Positions 22,818 to 32,024 of a DNA stretch of 64,000 bases are shown here, one piece after another (the stretch's first letter is position 1; each line of letters opens with the position of its first letter). The DNA comes from Amyelois transitella. Taxonomy: Eukaryota > Arthropoda > Insecta > Lepidoptera > Pyralidae. The stretch covers positions 558,001-622,000 of the forward strand of contig NC_083520.1 in NCBI RefSeq assembly GCF_032362555.1, in the 5' to 3' direction. Position numbers and translations under genes: made by a program. The notes under the pieces were generated by a model that was not told where the DNA came from, searched no databases, and saw only the letters and a list, made by a program, of their open reading frames with translations.

Positions 22818-25800
22818 ATGGCTCCGTTGTCGGAACTTGAAATAAAAATTAATACACTTATTAGTCGAAAAGAACGATATTTTAGGCGTGTTCAACAATA
22901 TTATGATGTAGCTCAAAGTGTAGAGAACAATAGTTTCGAACTTAGCAAATTGTCCGTGCGGGTCACTGACCTCGAGTCCACGCGTGAGATATTTGAAAAA
23001 ATTGTCGATGAAATTACCGCGTTGCAATTGAAACGTGACCCGAATTATATTATTTCTGATCAAGAAGTACATGCTTTCGATGATCTTTATTTCGAGATAA
23101 AACGAATACTTCAAAAGTTTGATGAATCGTGCTCAAAATCGTCGAAACATAGTGAAATAAAAAACGGATCGGAACGCGGCGCCCAGCCTCGTTTACCTAA
23201 AATCGAGTTAGTGCATTTTGATGGAAAATTAGAGAATTGGGTTACATTTCGTGATACATTTTCGAGTTTGATCCATACAAATACTGCGATAGGCGATATC
23301 GAAAAATTCTATTATCTATTGTCAGTAGTCAGCGGACCTGCGCTTCAAATCGTTAAAAGTTTGCCTGTATCGAATGATAATTATACCATCGTGTGGACAA
23401 GTCTATGTGACAGGTACGAAAACAAACGTGCTATAGCCACGCGTTATTTGGATAAGTTGTTTGCGTTTAAGCCGTTGCCTAATGAGTCTGTAAACGGATT
23501 AAATTCATTTTTAGAAACATTTCAGGAGTGTGTTCAGGCCCTTGAATTGTTGAAAATAAATGATTTAGCGGGATTTATTCTATGTTATATCGGACTTCGT
23601 AATTTAGACCCGGTTTCTAGACGTGAATTCGAACAAAAAATTGATTCTAAGGAAATACCTATTATTAGAACATTAATCGATTTTGTCAACAATCAAACCC
23701 GTATGTTAGAAATGTCAACAAGTACAAGTACCTTTAAGCCCGGTGTTAGTAAGTTGTCTATGTCTTCGTTTTCAAATATATCTAGTGGTAAACCTAACAC
23801 GAAAAATATCAATACAAAAACGTGTTTGGCTAGTAATGCGGCCACTGTTAAGGCTGAGCCTACAAACAAAGGCTGTTTGTATTGCAATAAACCTTTTCAT
23901 TCAATTTATAAATGTTACGAATACATTGCGTTGACACCGGTGCAACGAGTAAACAAAATAAAGGAACTCCGCTTGTGCGAGAACTGTCTCCGTCAAGGTC
24001 ACGCGCTTAGCGAGTGTCCGTCAAAGATAACGTGTACGGTATGCAAAAGTAAACATCATCACACGTTACATGTTGATTCTAAAATGAATTTAGTGAGTAC
24101 GGATAGTGATCGTTCTTGTTATGATAATGTTAACAATAATCATGGGACTCAAGTTTCATTGACGTGTTCTACTGGGTCCACAGTAATTTTAGGTACTGCG
24201 GTTGTTCATGTATCTGATGTTTTAGGCAAATATCAGCCCGTACGTGTAGTGATCGACAGTGGTTCTCAAACCAGTTTTATGACAAATGATTGTGCACAAC
24301 GTTTAGGACTTTCGCGTCAAAAGTGCAACACTCAGTTGTTGGGTTTAGGAGGAACATCTGTTCGTGATCAAGGTGTGGTTTTATGTCAAATCAAACCAAC
24401 CATATCCAACAACCCCATTTTCAATATTAAAACGGTAGTAATTCCAAAAATTTCTGGTGATATGCCATCGGTCGATTTGTCGGAAGGATTAAAATTCGAA
24501 TATAAACATTTGGTGTTAGCTGACCCTACCTTTTATTACCCGAGCCGCATCGATATGCTGCTCGGCAGTGACGTATTTCCATTAATTTATGACGGTGGTA
24601 AATATCATCCGTCACGACAGGGATTACCTTTGGCGTTAAGTAGTGTGTTTGGTTACGTGATTACCGGTCAAATGACATTAAATAATAATACTCAAAATGT
24701 GTCGACTTGCATGTTTACTAGTTCAGCAGAGGTTCATGACTTAATTCAATCTTTTTGGGAGACTGAAACTTTAGCTTGTGACTTACCTAAAAACCCGGAA
24801 GACGTCATATCCGAACATATGTTTGTTAAGGAACATAAACGGGATAGTACCGGTCGATACGTGGTGAGTTACCCGTTTAAACCAAACGCTGATTTAGGTG
24901 ATTCGAAACAAATTGCATTGAAAAGATATCAAAATTTAGAACGAAAATTATCGCGTTTGCCTCTTTTGCGAGGAGAGTATAAAAAGTTCATGGATGAGTA
25001 CGTTTCACTCGGTCACATGGTTTGTGTCGGTGACGTCTCACAAGTGGAGTCAGGGTACGTAATCCCTCACCACTGTGTTCACAAGCCTGACAGTAGTAGT
25101 ACAAAACTTCGTGTAGTTTTTGACGCCTCCTGTCCAACTACAAACGATAAATCTTTAAATTCTGTTTTATACACAGGTCCAAAACTGCAAGCTGACCTTG
25201 TGGAATTATTAATTCGTTTTCGATTACGTGAAATTTCATTGTGCGGTGACATTTCAAAGATGTACCGTTGTATATTAATTGATAAATCTCAACGTAAATT
25301 TCAGCATATACTGTGGCGTGATTCGCCCAGCGAACCTATAAAGGTGTACGAACTGTGCACAGTGACGTACGGGGTAGTGAGTAGCCCGTTTTTGGCGATC
25401 CGTACGTTGCAACAGTTAGCTGCGGACGAAGGCAGTCGCTTTCCCGACGCTGCCCGCGCTCTGCGCGAAGGGTTTTATGTCGACGATTTCCTTTGGTCAG
25501 TAGATAATGTAGAAGAAGCATTGAAACTTCAGCAAGAGCTTGTTGAATTACTCAAATTGGGCGGATTTGAATTGCGTAAATGGTCGAGTAATAGCGTTCA
25601 GGTACTCAATAAACTGCCTAACGATCAACTCGAGCCCCCGGTTCAATTTGATGATGGTAAAACCTTGTCGATTAAAATCCTTGGTTTACATTGGTTACCG
25701 GAAGAAGACGCATTTTCTTTCCGTACTACACCGATGACAACGAATGTCACGAAACGTTCGGTGCTTTCTGAAATAGCTAAGCTATTTGATCCCTTGGGAT

Positions 25801-28058
25801 TCGCTGCGCCATGCACATTCCTTGCTAAGCATTTTATGCAAAAACTATGGTGCGCGAAACTAGGATGGGATGATTCTCTCCCTAAGACTTTACTTGATGA
25901 ATGGTTAACCTTTTCATCTCAAATACCGTTGTTATCGAAATTGAGACATAATCGGCATCTTTTTATCAAACACCATACGGTAGCTCAAGTAGTAGGTTTT
26001 TGTGATGCTTCAGTGGCTGGATTCGCAGCCACCGTGTATATTCGCAGTCAGGATGCACATGGGAATGTGAACGTGAGTTTACTGTTATCTAAATCTAAGG
26101 TCTCGCCCTTAAAAACAGTATCAATCCCTCGTCTTGAATTGATAGCTGCTCATTTATTGTCAAAGGTTCTATGCTATGTGGTGGCTATGTTGTCTAAAGA
26201 CGTGCAGATCGATGAGGTGTTAGCGTTCACCGACAGTTCGGTGGCACTGACGTGGATAAATACGCCTGCATTCAAGTTAAAAACCTTTATTGCTAACAGG
26301 GTTACTAAAATTAATGAAAATCCATATGAGCTGCAGTGGTATCACGTCAATGGTACTGATAATCCCGCCGATGTGTGCTCTCGCGGTGCCACCCCGGCGC
26401 AATTACTTGAGATCGCGGATCAGTGGCTCCGTGGCCCACACTGGTTGTATGAACCACGACAAACATGGCCGGTGCGGACAATTGATGAGTTTAGAGGTGA
26501 ACCATTAGAACTCAAACCTGTCAAACATAATTATACATTGCTGAGTGAAGGTTCCAACGTAAAAACGGATTTTTACTCAATAATTCTTAAATTTTCAAAT
26601 TTTAATCGATTATTGCGTGTATTTGCTTGGTGTCTGAGATTCATAAATAATTCTAGAGTTTCTTCCCTTAATAGATCAAAAGGTGCCTTGCTTACCGCTG
26701 AATTAAATCAATCTCATGATAAAGTTATTCAAATAGTTCAACTTAATCATTTTCAACATGACATTGAATCTTTAAAGAAAGGCAATCAATGCTCTCAAAG
26801 TCTACGTAAACTCGACCCGTTCATAGATAGCCGTGGTCTCCTCATGGTGGGGGGTAGACTTTCACAAGCAGACTTGCCATTTACTCAACGTCACCCATTG
26901 ATTTTGCCTAAAAATTCGCACTTTACTAATATTTTGATAGACTATTATCACACTGTCTATTTACATACTGGGCCTAGGTCACTTCAAAATATACTAGCTC
27001 AAAGATATTGGATTGTAGCTGCCAGGTGTATAATACGGTCTCGTCTGTCAAGATGTATTAGATGCTTTAAAAATAGGCCCTCTATTAATCAACCTAAGAT
27101 GGGTTCTTTACCTAAATGCCGTTTACAAGATGTATACCCATTTCACACAGTCGGTGTCGATATGGGAGGTCCATTTTACATTAAAGAGTCAACTCGACGT
27201 AACGCAAAAATATCAAAGGCGTATTTATGTCTTTTTGTTTGTTACTCAACGCGAGCAGTACATCTCGAAGTAGTCTCTGCGTTAACTACTGAATGCTTCT
27301 TGGCTGCATTCGACCGATTTACGGGTCGACGTGGCCTTCCGCATACGGTCTATTCCGATAACGGTAAAAATTTTGTGGCTGCCGGCAAGCATTTCAATGA
27401 ATTATTTGACTTCTACAATAAAAATCAACATCAACTAACTGATAAGTTTACGGTCAGGAAGGTAACGTGGAAATATAATCCTCCGGCAGGAAGTCATTTT
27501 GGCGGAATGTTTGAAGCCGGAATTAAATCGGCTAAATATCATTTAAAACGCGTACTTGGTACACGTGCTTTGTCGTTCGAAGAACTGTGCACTTTATTTT
27601 CTAATATAGAAGCGATTTTAAACTCGCGGCCTCTGTGCAGTTTGTCAAACGATCCCAACGAATTCGACGTCTTGACCCCAGGACATTTTTTAGTTGGTCG
27701 TCAATTAGTGTCGACTCCTACTTACGACTCCTCGAATACGTCTCTTAATCGCTTAACGCGATGGCAATGTATTCAGCAGGCCACGCTGCATTTTTGGCGT
27801 CGGTGGAAAGGTGAATACCTACATACATTGCAGCAAAGACAAAAATGGCTAGTTGACACACCTAACTTATCCGTAGATGACTTAGTTTTGATCCATAACG
27901 ACAACATTCCATGCCAACAATGGAGCCTAGGACGTGTCGAAAAAATTCATCCCGGACTTGATGGAAGGGTTCGCGTTGTTACCGTTCGAACGCAAAATTC
28001 GCGACTGCAGCGCCCTGTCACTAAATTGAGTCCTCTCCCAAAAGAGCAGGATGAATAG
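22818..28058 (+). CDS. BEL/Pao gag-pol polyprotein, intact, 1746 aa
   Basis: Single uninterrupted frame. Domains in order: Gag of the DUF1759 type (about residues 125-290, with LVHFDGKLENWVTFRDTF); a zinc-knuckle region (CLYCNKPFHSIYKC near 353, then CENCLRQGHALSEC and a further Cys/His pair); an aspartic protease (IDSGSQTSF near 479); a reverse transcriptase with the YVDD catalytic motif near 888; RNase H (FCDASVAGF near 1063, FTDSSVALTW near 1137); an HHCC-like region; an integrase core with D (VGVDMGG, near 1447), D (YSDNGKNF, near 1513) and E (FEAGIKS, near 1565); and a C-terminal DUF5641-like part. No stop or frameshift is present. All catalytic residues that I can check are kept, so the copy may be mobile. 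There is no envelope gene. Confidence 0.95.
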   Translation: MAPLSELEIKINTLISRKERYFRRVQQYYDVAQSVENNSFELSKLSVRVTDLESTREIFEKIVDEITALQLKRDPNYIISDQEVHAFDDLYFEIKRILQKFDESCSKSSKHSEIKNGSERGAQPRLPKIELVHFDGKLENWVTFRDTFSSLIHTNTAIGDIEKFYYLLSVVSGPALQIVKSLPVSNDNYTIVWTSLCDRYENKRAIATRYLDKLFAFKPLPNESVNGLNSFLETFQECVQALELLKINDLAGFILCYIGLRNLDPVSRREFEQKIDSKEIPIIRTLIDFVNNQTRMLEMSTSTSTFKPGVSKLSMSSFSNISSGKPNTKNINTKTCLASNAATVKAEPTNKGCLYCNKPFHSIYKCYEYIALTPVQRVNKIKELRLCENCLRQGHALSECPSKITCTVCKSKHHHTLHVDSKMNLVSTDSDRSCYDNVNNNHGTQVSLTCSTGSTVILGTAVVHVSDVLGKYQPVRVVIDSGSQTSFMTNDCAQRLGLSRQKCNTQLLGLGGTSVRDQGVVLCQIKPTISNNPIFNIKTVVIPKISGDMPSVDLSEGLKFEYKHLVLADPTFYYPSRIDMLLGSDVFPLIYDGGKYHPSRQGLPLALSSVFGYVITGQMTLNNNTQNVSTCMFTSSAEVHDLIQSFWETETLACDLPKNPEDVISEHMFVKEHKRDSTGRYVVSYPFKPNADLGDSKQIALKRYQNLERKLSRLPLLRGEYKKFMDEYVSLGHMVCVGDVSQVESGYVIPHHCVHKPDSSSTKLRVVFDASCPTTNDKSLNSVLYTGPKLQADLVELLIRFRLREISLCGDISKMYRCILIDKSQRKFQHILWRDSPSEPIKVYELCTVTYGVVSSPFLAIRTLQQLAADEGSRFPDAARALREGFYVDDFLWSVDNVEEALKLQQELVELLKLGGFELRKWSSNSVQVLNKLPNDQLEPPVQFDDGKTLSIKILGLHWLPEEDAFSFRTTPMTTNVTKRSVLSEIAKLFDPLGFAAPCTFLAKHFMQKLWCAKLGWDDSLPKTLLDEWLTFSSQIPLLSKLRHNRHLFIKHHTVAQVVGFCDASVAGFAATVYIRSQDAHGNVNVSLLLSKSKVSPLKTVSIPRLELIAAHLLSKVLCYVVAMLSKDVQIDEVLAFTDSSVALTWINTPAFKLKTFIANRVTKINENPYELQWYHVNGTDNPADVCSRGATPAQLLEIADQWLRGPHWLYEPRQTWPVRTIDEFRGEPLELKPVKHNYTLLSEGSNVKTDFYSIILKFSNFNRLLRVFAWCLRFINNSRVSSLNRSKGALLTAELNQSHDKVIQIVQLNHFQHDIESLKKGNQCSQSLRKLDPFIDSRGLLMVGGRLSQADLPFTQRHPLILPKNSHFTNILIDYYHTVYLHTGPRSLQNILAQRYWIVAARCIIRSRLSRCIRCFKNRPSINQPKMGSLPKCRLQDVYPFHTVGVDMGGPFYIKESTRRNAKISKAYLCLFVCYSTRAVHLEVVSALTTECFLAAFDRFTGRRGLPHTVYSDNGKNFVAAGKHFNELFDFYNKNQHQLTDKFTVRKVTWKYNPPAGSHFGGMFEAGIKSAKYHLKRVLGTRALSFEELCTLFSNIEAILNSRPLCSLSNDPNEFDVLTPGHFLVGRQLVSTPTYDSSNTSLNRLTRWQCIQQATLHFWRRWKGEYLHTLQQRQKWLVDTPNLSVDDLVLIHNDNIPCQQWSLGRVEKIHPGLDGRVRVVTVRTQNSRLQRPVTKLSPLPKEQDE

Positions 28059-28309
28059 ATACATTCTCATTTTCAAATTCATTCAATATACATACATATA
28101 TATATAGTTAAGTAATAAAGTTAAATAATATTTATAGTTATATATAGTATATTTATATCCACATTTATACAGTCCACTTAAAATATTCTATATCTAGATA
28201 ATACCTATTTTATCTCGAACAGGTACACTGATCTCGTAAGTTCTCGTATTGTACTCAAAACATTATTTATTCTGTGTTTATCCATTTTGAAATCAATGTT
28301 GATTTCGGT

Positions 28310-28318
28310 GGGGGGAAA
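28310..28318 (+). other. Polypurine tract of the BEL element
   Basis: GGGGGGAAA immediately before the 3' LTR; primes plus-strand synthesis. Confidence 0.8.
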
Positions 28319-28694
28319 TGTTAGGTAACCGACTAAAATCCTTTTCCTTACCTACAACGCCATCTAGTATCGTCCTGTGACATCTACACGTCAAGATTGC
28401 AACCCCCTCCCGGGCGGTCGCGCCAAAAAGTAGTCGAAGAAAGATCGAAGTCACGCAATCTCGCGCGCATAACAAAATTAAAAATACTCAAAAATACCCA
28501 AAAGTGATTACTGCTGTGTGATAATTATTCAATTCATTCACCTCTAAGACAAGGAACAGTGCCCCGGGGACAGAAGATTAACAGCAAGCCAAATTCACAA
28601 AAAATTTGCTGTAAGTACCTACCCCTTCCTTTTAGTCGGCATTGTTTCTATTTTGGGTGTTAATTTATATCAACAAGCATTAGTTTACGCAACA
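28319..28694 (+). repeat. BEL element 3' LTR
   Basis: 376 bp, same termini as the 5' LTR, followed by the GGGAC target duplication. Confidence 0.93.
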
Positions 28695-28699
28695 GGGAC

Positions 28700-29741
28700 A
28701 GACCGAAATTCACAATTTGAGTGCAAATGGATGAGTCCATTTCATAGATGAGTATTGAGGTCTGATTAAAATTCTACAAGATCTAATATTTCAAAAGAAA
28801 GCTGAATTTTGCTTTGGGCTCCCTAAAACTTAAAGCTTTGATTGGAACAGGGCGAGCCCTTTGGCTCTATATTGAATAAATGGTAATCCGTCCAAGGGAA
28901 ATCCATGGATTTCTAAGTCTAAGAAGTATGCAGAGATCATGGTAAGTGGAAAGATGTGTAGTCTCTGCCTACCCCTCCGGGTAAAGACGTGATTTTATGC
29001 ATGTATGAATGTTCTAATTCTAATGTTTCTACACTTGTATGAAATAGTTATCTGGTTGTAATAATTATATTTAAAAACAATAACAATATTATAAAACAAC
29101 AAGTAACCTATCTATAAACAATAAATTCAGTAAACCACCCACATAACTTCAATTTAAATCATAATTACCTGCTAATAATTTATAACAAAATTGGAAAAAA
29201 ATCAAGAAAATCACTGATTTTAGGCTTCCGGGAGCGAAATTAACAATGGATTCGTCTTAAAATTAAAGCCATGATTATAATAATTTAAGAAACAAATTTC
29301 TACCCAAGAAACTTTTTCTGCCCTCTGGGCAATAGCGAACGTTACGTTGAGTGAGCAATTGTCACAGAAGGCAAAATCAGTTTGTTTTGCAAAGCTTTTA
29401 TGTTTCAAAGAGCATAACACTTTGTGGGATGACAGCTTTTATCTGTGAACTTTGAGCATAGTCACACAAAGTGATCAATGCTTTGTAAAAAAAAATTTAA
29501 ATATATTTTGAATATCAAATCTGGGTTACACACATACAACATCTATACAATTATGTGGTTAACAAAGCCAAGAATCCGAAATTTAAAGATTCTTGATTGG
29601 CTTTTACAATCTGCGTGGAACAGAACTAGCTGGTACCTGCTAGCGGTTTCTTTGCTAACAGACCAGCATGGAAGCTGGATATCAAAGTATCTACATTTCT
29701 CCAATAAATATAATTACACTACTTATTTATACTTTTGTTCC
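28700..29741. other. Intergenic between BEL element and NME6
   Basis: A family F element lies at 28925-29012. The rest is AT-rich and includes the likely 3' UTR of NME6. No other gene is supported. Confidence 0.5.
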
Positions 29742-31502
29742 CTAAAGCCTCCGGACATGTTGGAACAGGAAGTCGTTGAAGATGATCGGTCCTTTCCTGT
29801 AGACAACCTCGTCGTTGTGATGCCAGTCGTAGAATGAGAAGTCCGGGAAGAAAAACTTTATTTCCCTCTCTGCTGATGTTGGAGAGTCTGAAATAAGAAA
29901 TTTTTTGTATGAAATAGATGATGAATCTCTCATTCTGGTGCATTCCCAGTTGCACACTGCCATTAAATCTCAGGGCCCGCGGTCCGCTTTCCTACTTCTC
30001 TCTTACCACTTCTTCTGGTATACCACATCGTCGGGTCTAAAACCATGGGCACATATATCATCTGATGCGGATGATCAACCCAGGATAATTCACAACAAAC
30101 ATCTAACGTAATAACGTCGTGCTGATGCGGGGACGCCGCGCCCTCTCCCCCCGCCCAGGAGCCCTTTATCAGCGCGCGCGCCCCGGGCTATCGCCTTAGG
30201 GCCACTTCGGCCTAACCAAGTAGCTCGCTATCCTAAGGTGGCTTCTTGCTGGATCATACGTCTATAGCTAATAAAAATTTTAACTAGTCTTAATAAAGGT
30301 AGTTATTCTATGGATTTTTGAATTATCTCCTGTCACTCTAAGCTGCATTGTTTTACCTAAACAAAATTTCAAAGACTGAAAGGTCACTCCCAGCTTAGAT
30401 AGAGATTCAAATAGTGACAAGTTGCTAGCCCATCGCCTAAAAGAGGAATCTCAAGTATATAAGCCTATGCCTTATTCGCCATTTACGTCATCCATGGGTG
30501 ATGTGAAGTGATGGAGTGGTCCTATTGTTTTTTACATTAGCCAAGAATACAAATCTCACAATGCCAATACCTGAGCCATGAGCAACATTCCTGGTGTCAG
30601 AAATCCCAAACAGGCTGCGCAAACAATAGGGCTCCTCGAATTGTGCCTTGTACACCTTTGTGGGGCCCAGCAATCTTCGCCAGAGCTCTATCGCATTGCT
30701 GTGACCTATTACATGGAGGTCTATACAGCCACTGCAGAAGATATTTAAAAATTATTGTAATACTTGAGTTTGATCAACAGATGTATGATAAAAAAATTGT
30801 TAGCAATAACAGACACTCCTTTGTGTTACATTAAGTTCTAGTAAGGTGCATTGAAGTGGCATAATTTTACATTATAGTGAATTAAATAAAATTTATGTCA
30901 ATGTTTATATCATAACTCGTAATAATACTATATATGTAATAACCATTATTATCTACTTGTTCAGGGGTCTACGTGATGGTGCAAATGTGCTTGTGGTAAA
31001 AAAAAGGATTTTTAGTAAAAATCCTTATATTTGATTCCATAGAGATACCCCAAGCAGGTGTCAGGCAAGACATTAAATTTAAGTTGAATGCATAGGTAGG
31101 TATGATGTAACATTTTTTCAATGTTCTGGTGTTTTGTGTAGAATCAAGAAGTCTATCAAATTATCAACAAGAATTAACGAAACTACTTCAAATGCTAGAG
31201 TTATATAGCACCCCAACTAATTTTGAATTCTTATACATCATGCAATGCGAAAGTTTTGTCTTTAGAGGTTATGTTCTTTTAATTAAATCTTACCTCGCCA
31301 TAAAGGTAACAAGACGATTGTAAAAGAATTTTCCCACATGTTCTTTATAGAAATTTTCTGCTGTTTCTTTATCCAAAGAAACTCTCTTTGTTTTAATTAC
31401 AACGAACTTATTTTTTATAACATTTCGAATGTAGGAGAGAGCTATCGGGTTTTTCACTGCATGCGGCTTGATTATTGCTAAAGTCAGTTGCAATTTCTGC
31501 AT
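29742..31502 (-). CDS. NME6: Nucleoside diphosphate kinase 6 (NME6), three exons
   Basis: Exons 31294-31502, 30571-30731 and 29742-29887, GT-AG with matching phases, give 171 aa. The start is ATG 31502; a longer frame upstream opens only with GTG. The protein is collinear with animal NME6 (LQLTLAIIKP, FYKEHVGKFFYNRLVTFM, LWRRLLGPTKVY, SLFGISDTRN). The catalytic His is H121 in NVAHGSD, with N118, T94 and K12 present. The usual IKPDAV is IKPHAV here (His at 14). Family members transfer phosphate between nucleoside di- and triphosphates; NME6 itself is reported as mitochondrial and weakly active. The gene is head-to-head with SNRNP40, 522 bp between start codons. Intron 2 holds a GC-rich foreign-looking segment. 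Confidence 0.9.
29964..30270 (-). other. GC-rich segment in NME6 intron 2, possible R1-type LINE end
   Basis: 30120-30240 is far richer in GC than its surroundings, and the flanking text (minus strand: CCCATGGTTTTAGACCCGACG, then GAAGTGGTAAGAGAGAAG) resembles 3' ends of R1-clade elements as I remember them. No coding frame supports the assignment. Confidence 0.35.
30375..30540 (-). repeat. Family A element in NME6 intron 2
   Basis: Minus-strand copy lacking the tail; ends about 30 bp from the exon-2 donor. Confidence 0.65.
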
Positions 31503-32024
31503 TATAAGTATTACAGAATAATAATATTCAGACACATAAGATTAATTTTAATAGAATCATTTTTTTTATTTTTCTTTTGAAAATTCAAAATAAATTCCCC
31601 GCCTCCATGACATTTTCTTTCTTTCTTTTAATGATAATTATGACAGTGACAATAACAACAACTTACTTCAAATGTCTTATTTTTTTTCTTTGAACTTTCA
31701 GGGACCACGATATGCAGTTGTCTGTTATCCACGATGAAATGGTAAAATGAAATTATGTATAATTAAAATTAATATGTAAAAATTATAATTAATTAATTAT
31801 TATCAAAGGCACAATTAGTGAATGATATGGTGCAATGCAGCGTGCCACCGAATTCTAGTCGGCTGACGGCGGCACACTGCCTTGGCCTTTATGAAAAATG
31901 AACGAATAAACATTCTTTTTCGCTTGTTGTTGTCTTGTCTGTGGATTGTTGTGTTGACAAAATTATTAAATTGGGGTTATATTTTGTTGTAAGATTTTGA
32001 TTTGAAGTTTATTTTTATTCAAAC
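31503..32024. promoter_or_regulatory. Bidirectional promoter region, NME6 / SNRNP40
   Basis: 522 bp between divergent start codons, free of recognised repeats. No TATA box is placed convincingly for either gene, as expected for housekeeping promoters. Confidence 0.55.

Larger units (their letters stand above)
22142..28694 (+). mobile_element. Complete BEL/Pao LTR retrotransposon
   Basis: 6553 bp. It is flanked by a 5-bp direct repeat GGGAC (22137-22141 and 28695-28699). The LTRs are 374 and 376 bp, both TGTTAGG...CAACA, and by eye differ only by a 2-bp indel (CGCGCGTAAC against CGCGCGCATAAC). A primer-binding site, one long gag-pol frame and a polypurine tract are all present. No env-like frame follows pol. 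The near-identical LTRs mean the insertion is very recent. Confidence 0.95.

Noticed and set aside
28059-28318. Envelope gene in the BEL element
   Set aside because: Only about 260 AT-rich bases separate pol from the 3' LTR, with no open frame.
30112-30245. Ribosomal RNA gene fragment
   Set aside because: GC content suggested it, but no conserved rRNA core sequence could be recognised.
31503-31535. NME6 start extended upstream to 31535
   Set aside because: The upstream codon is GTG, and the ATG at 31502 aligns with the start of the conserved LQLTLA block.
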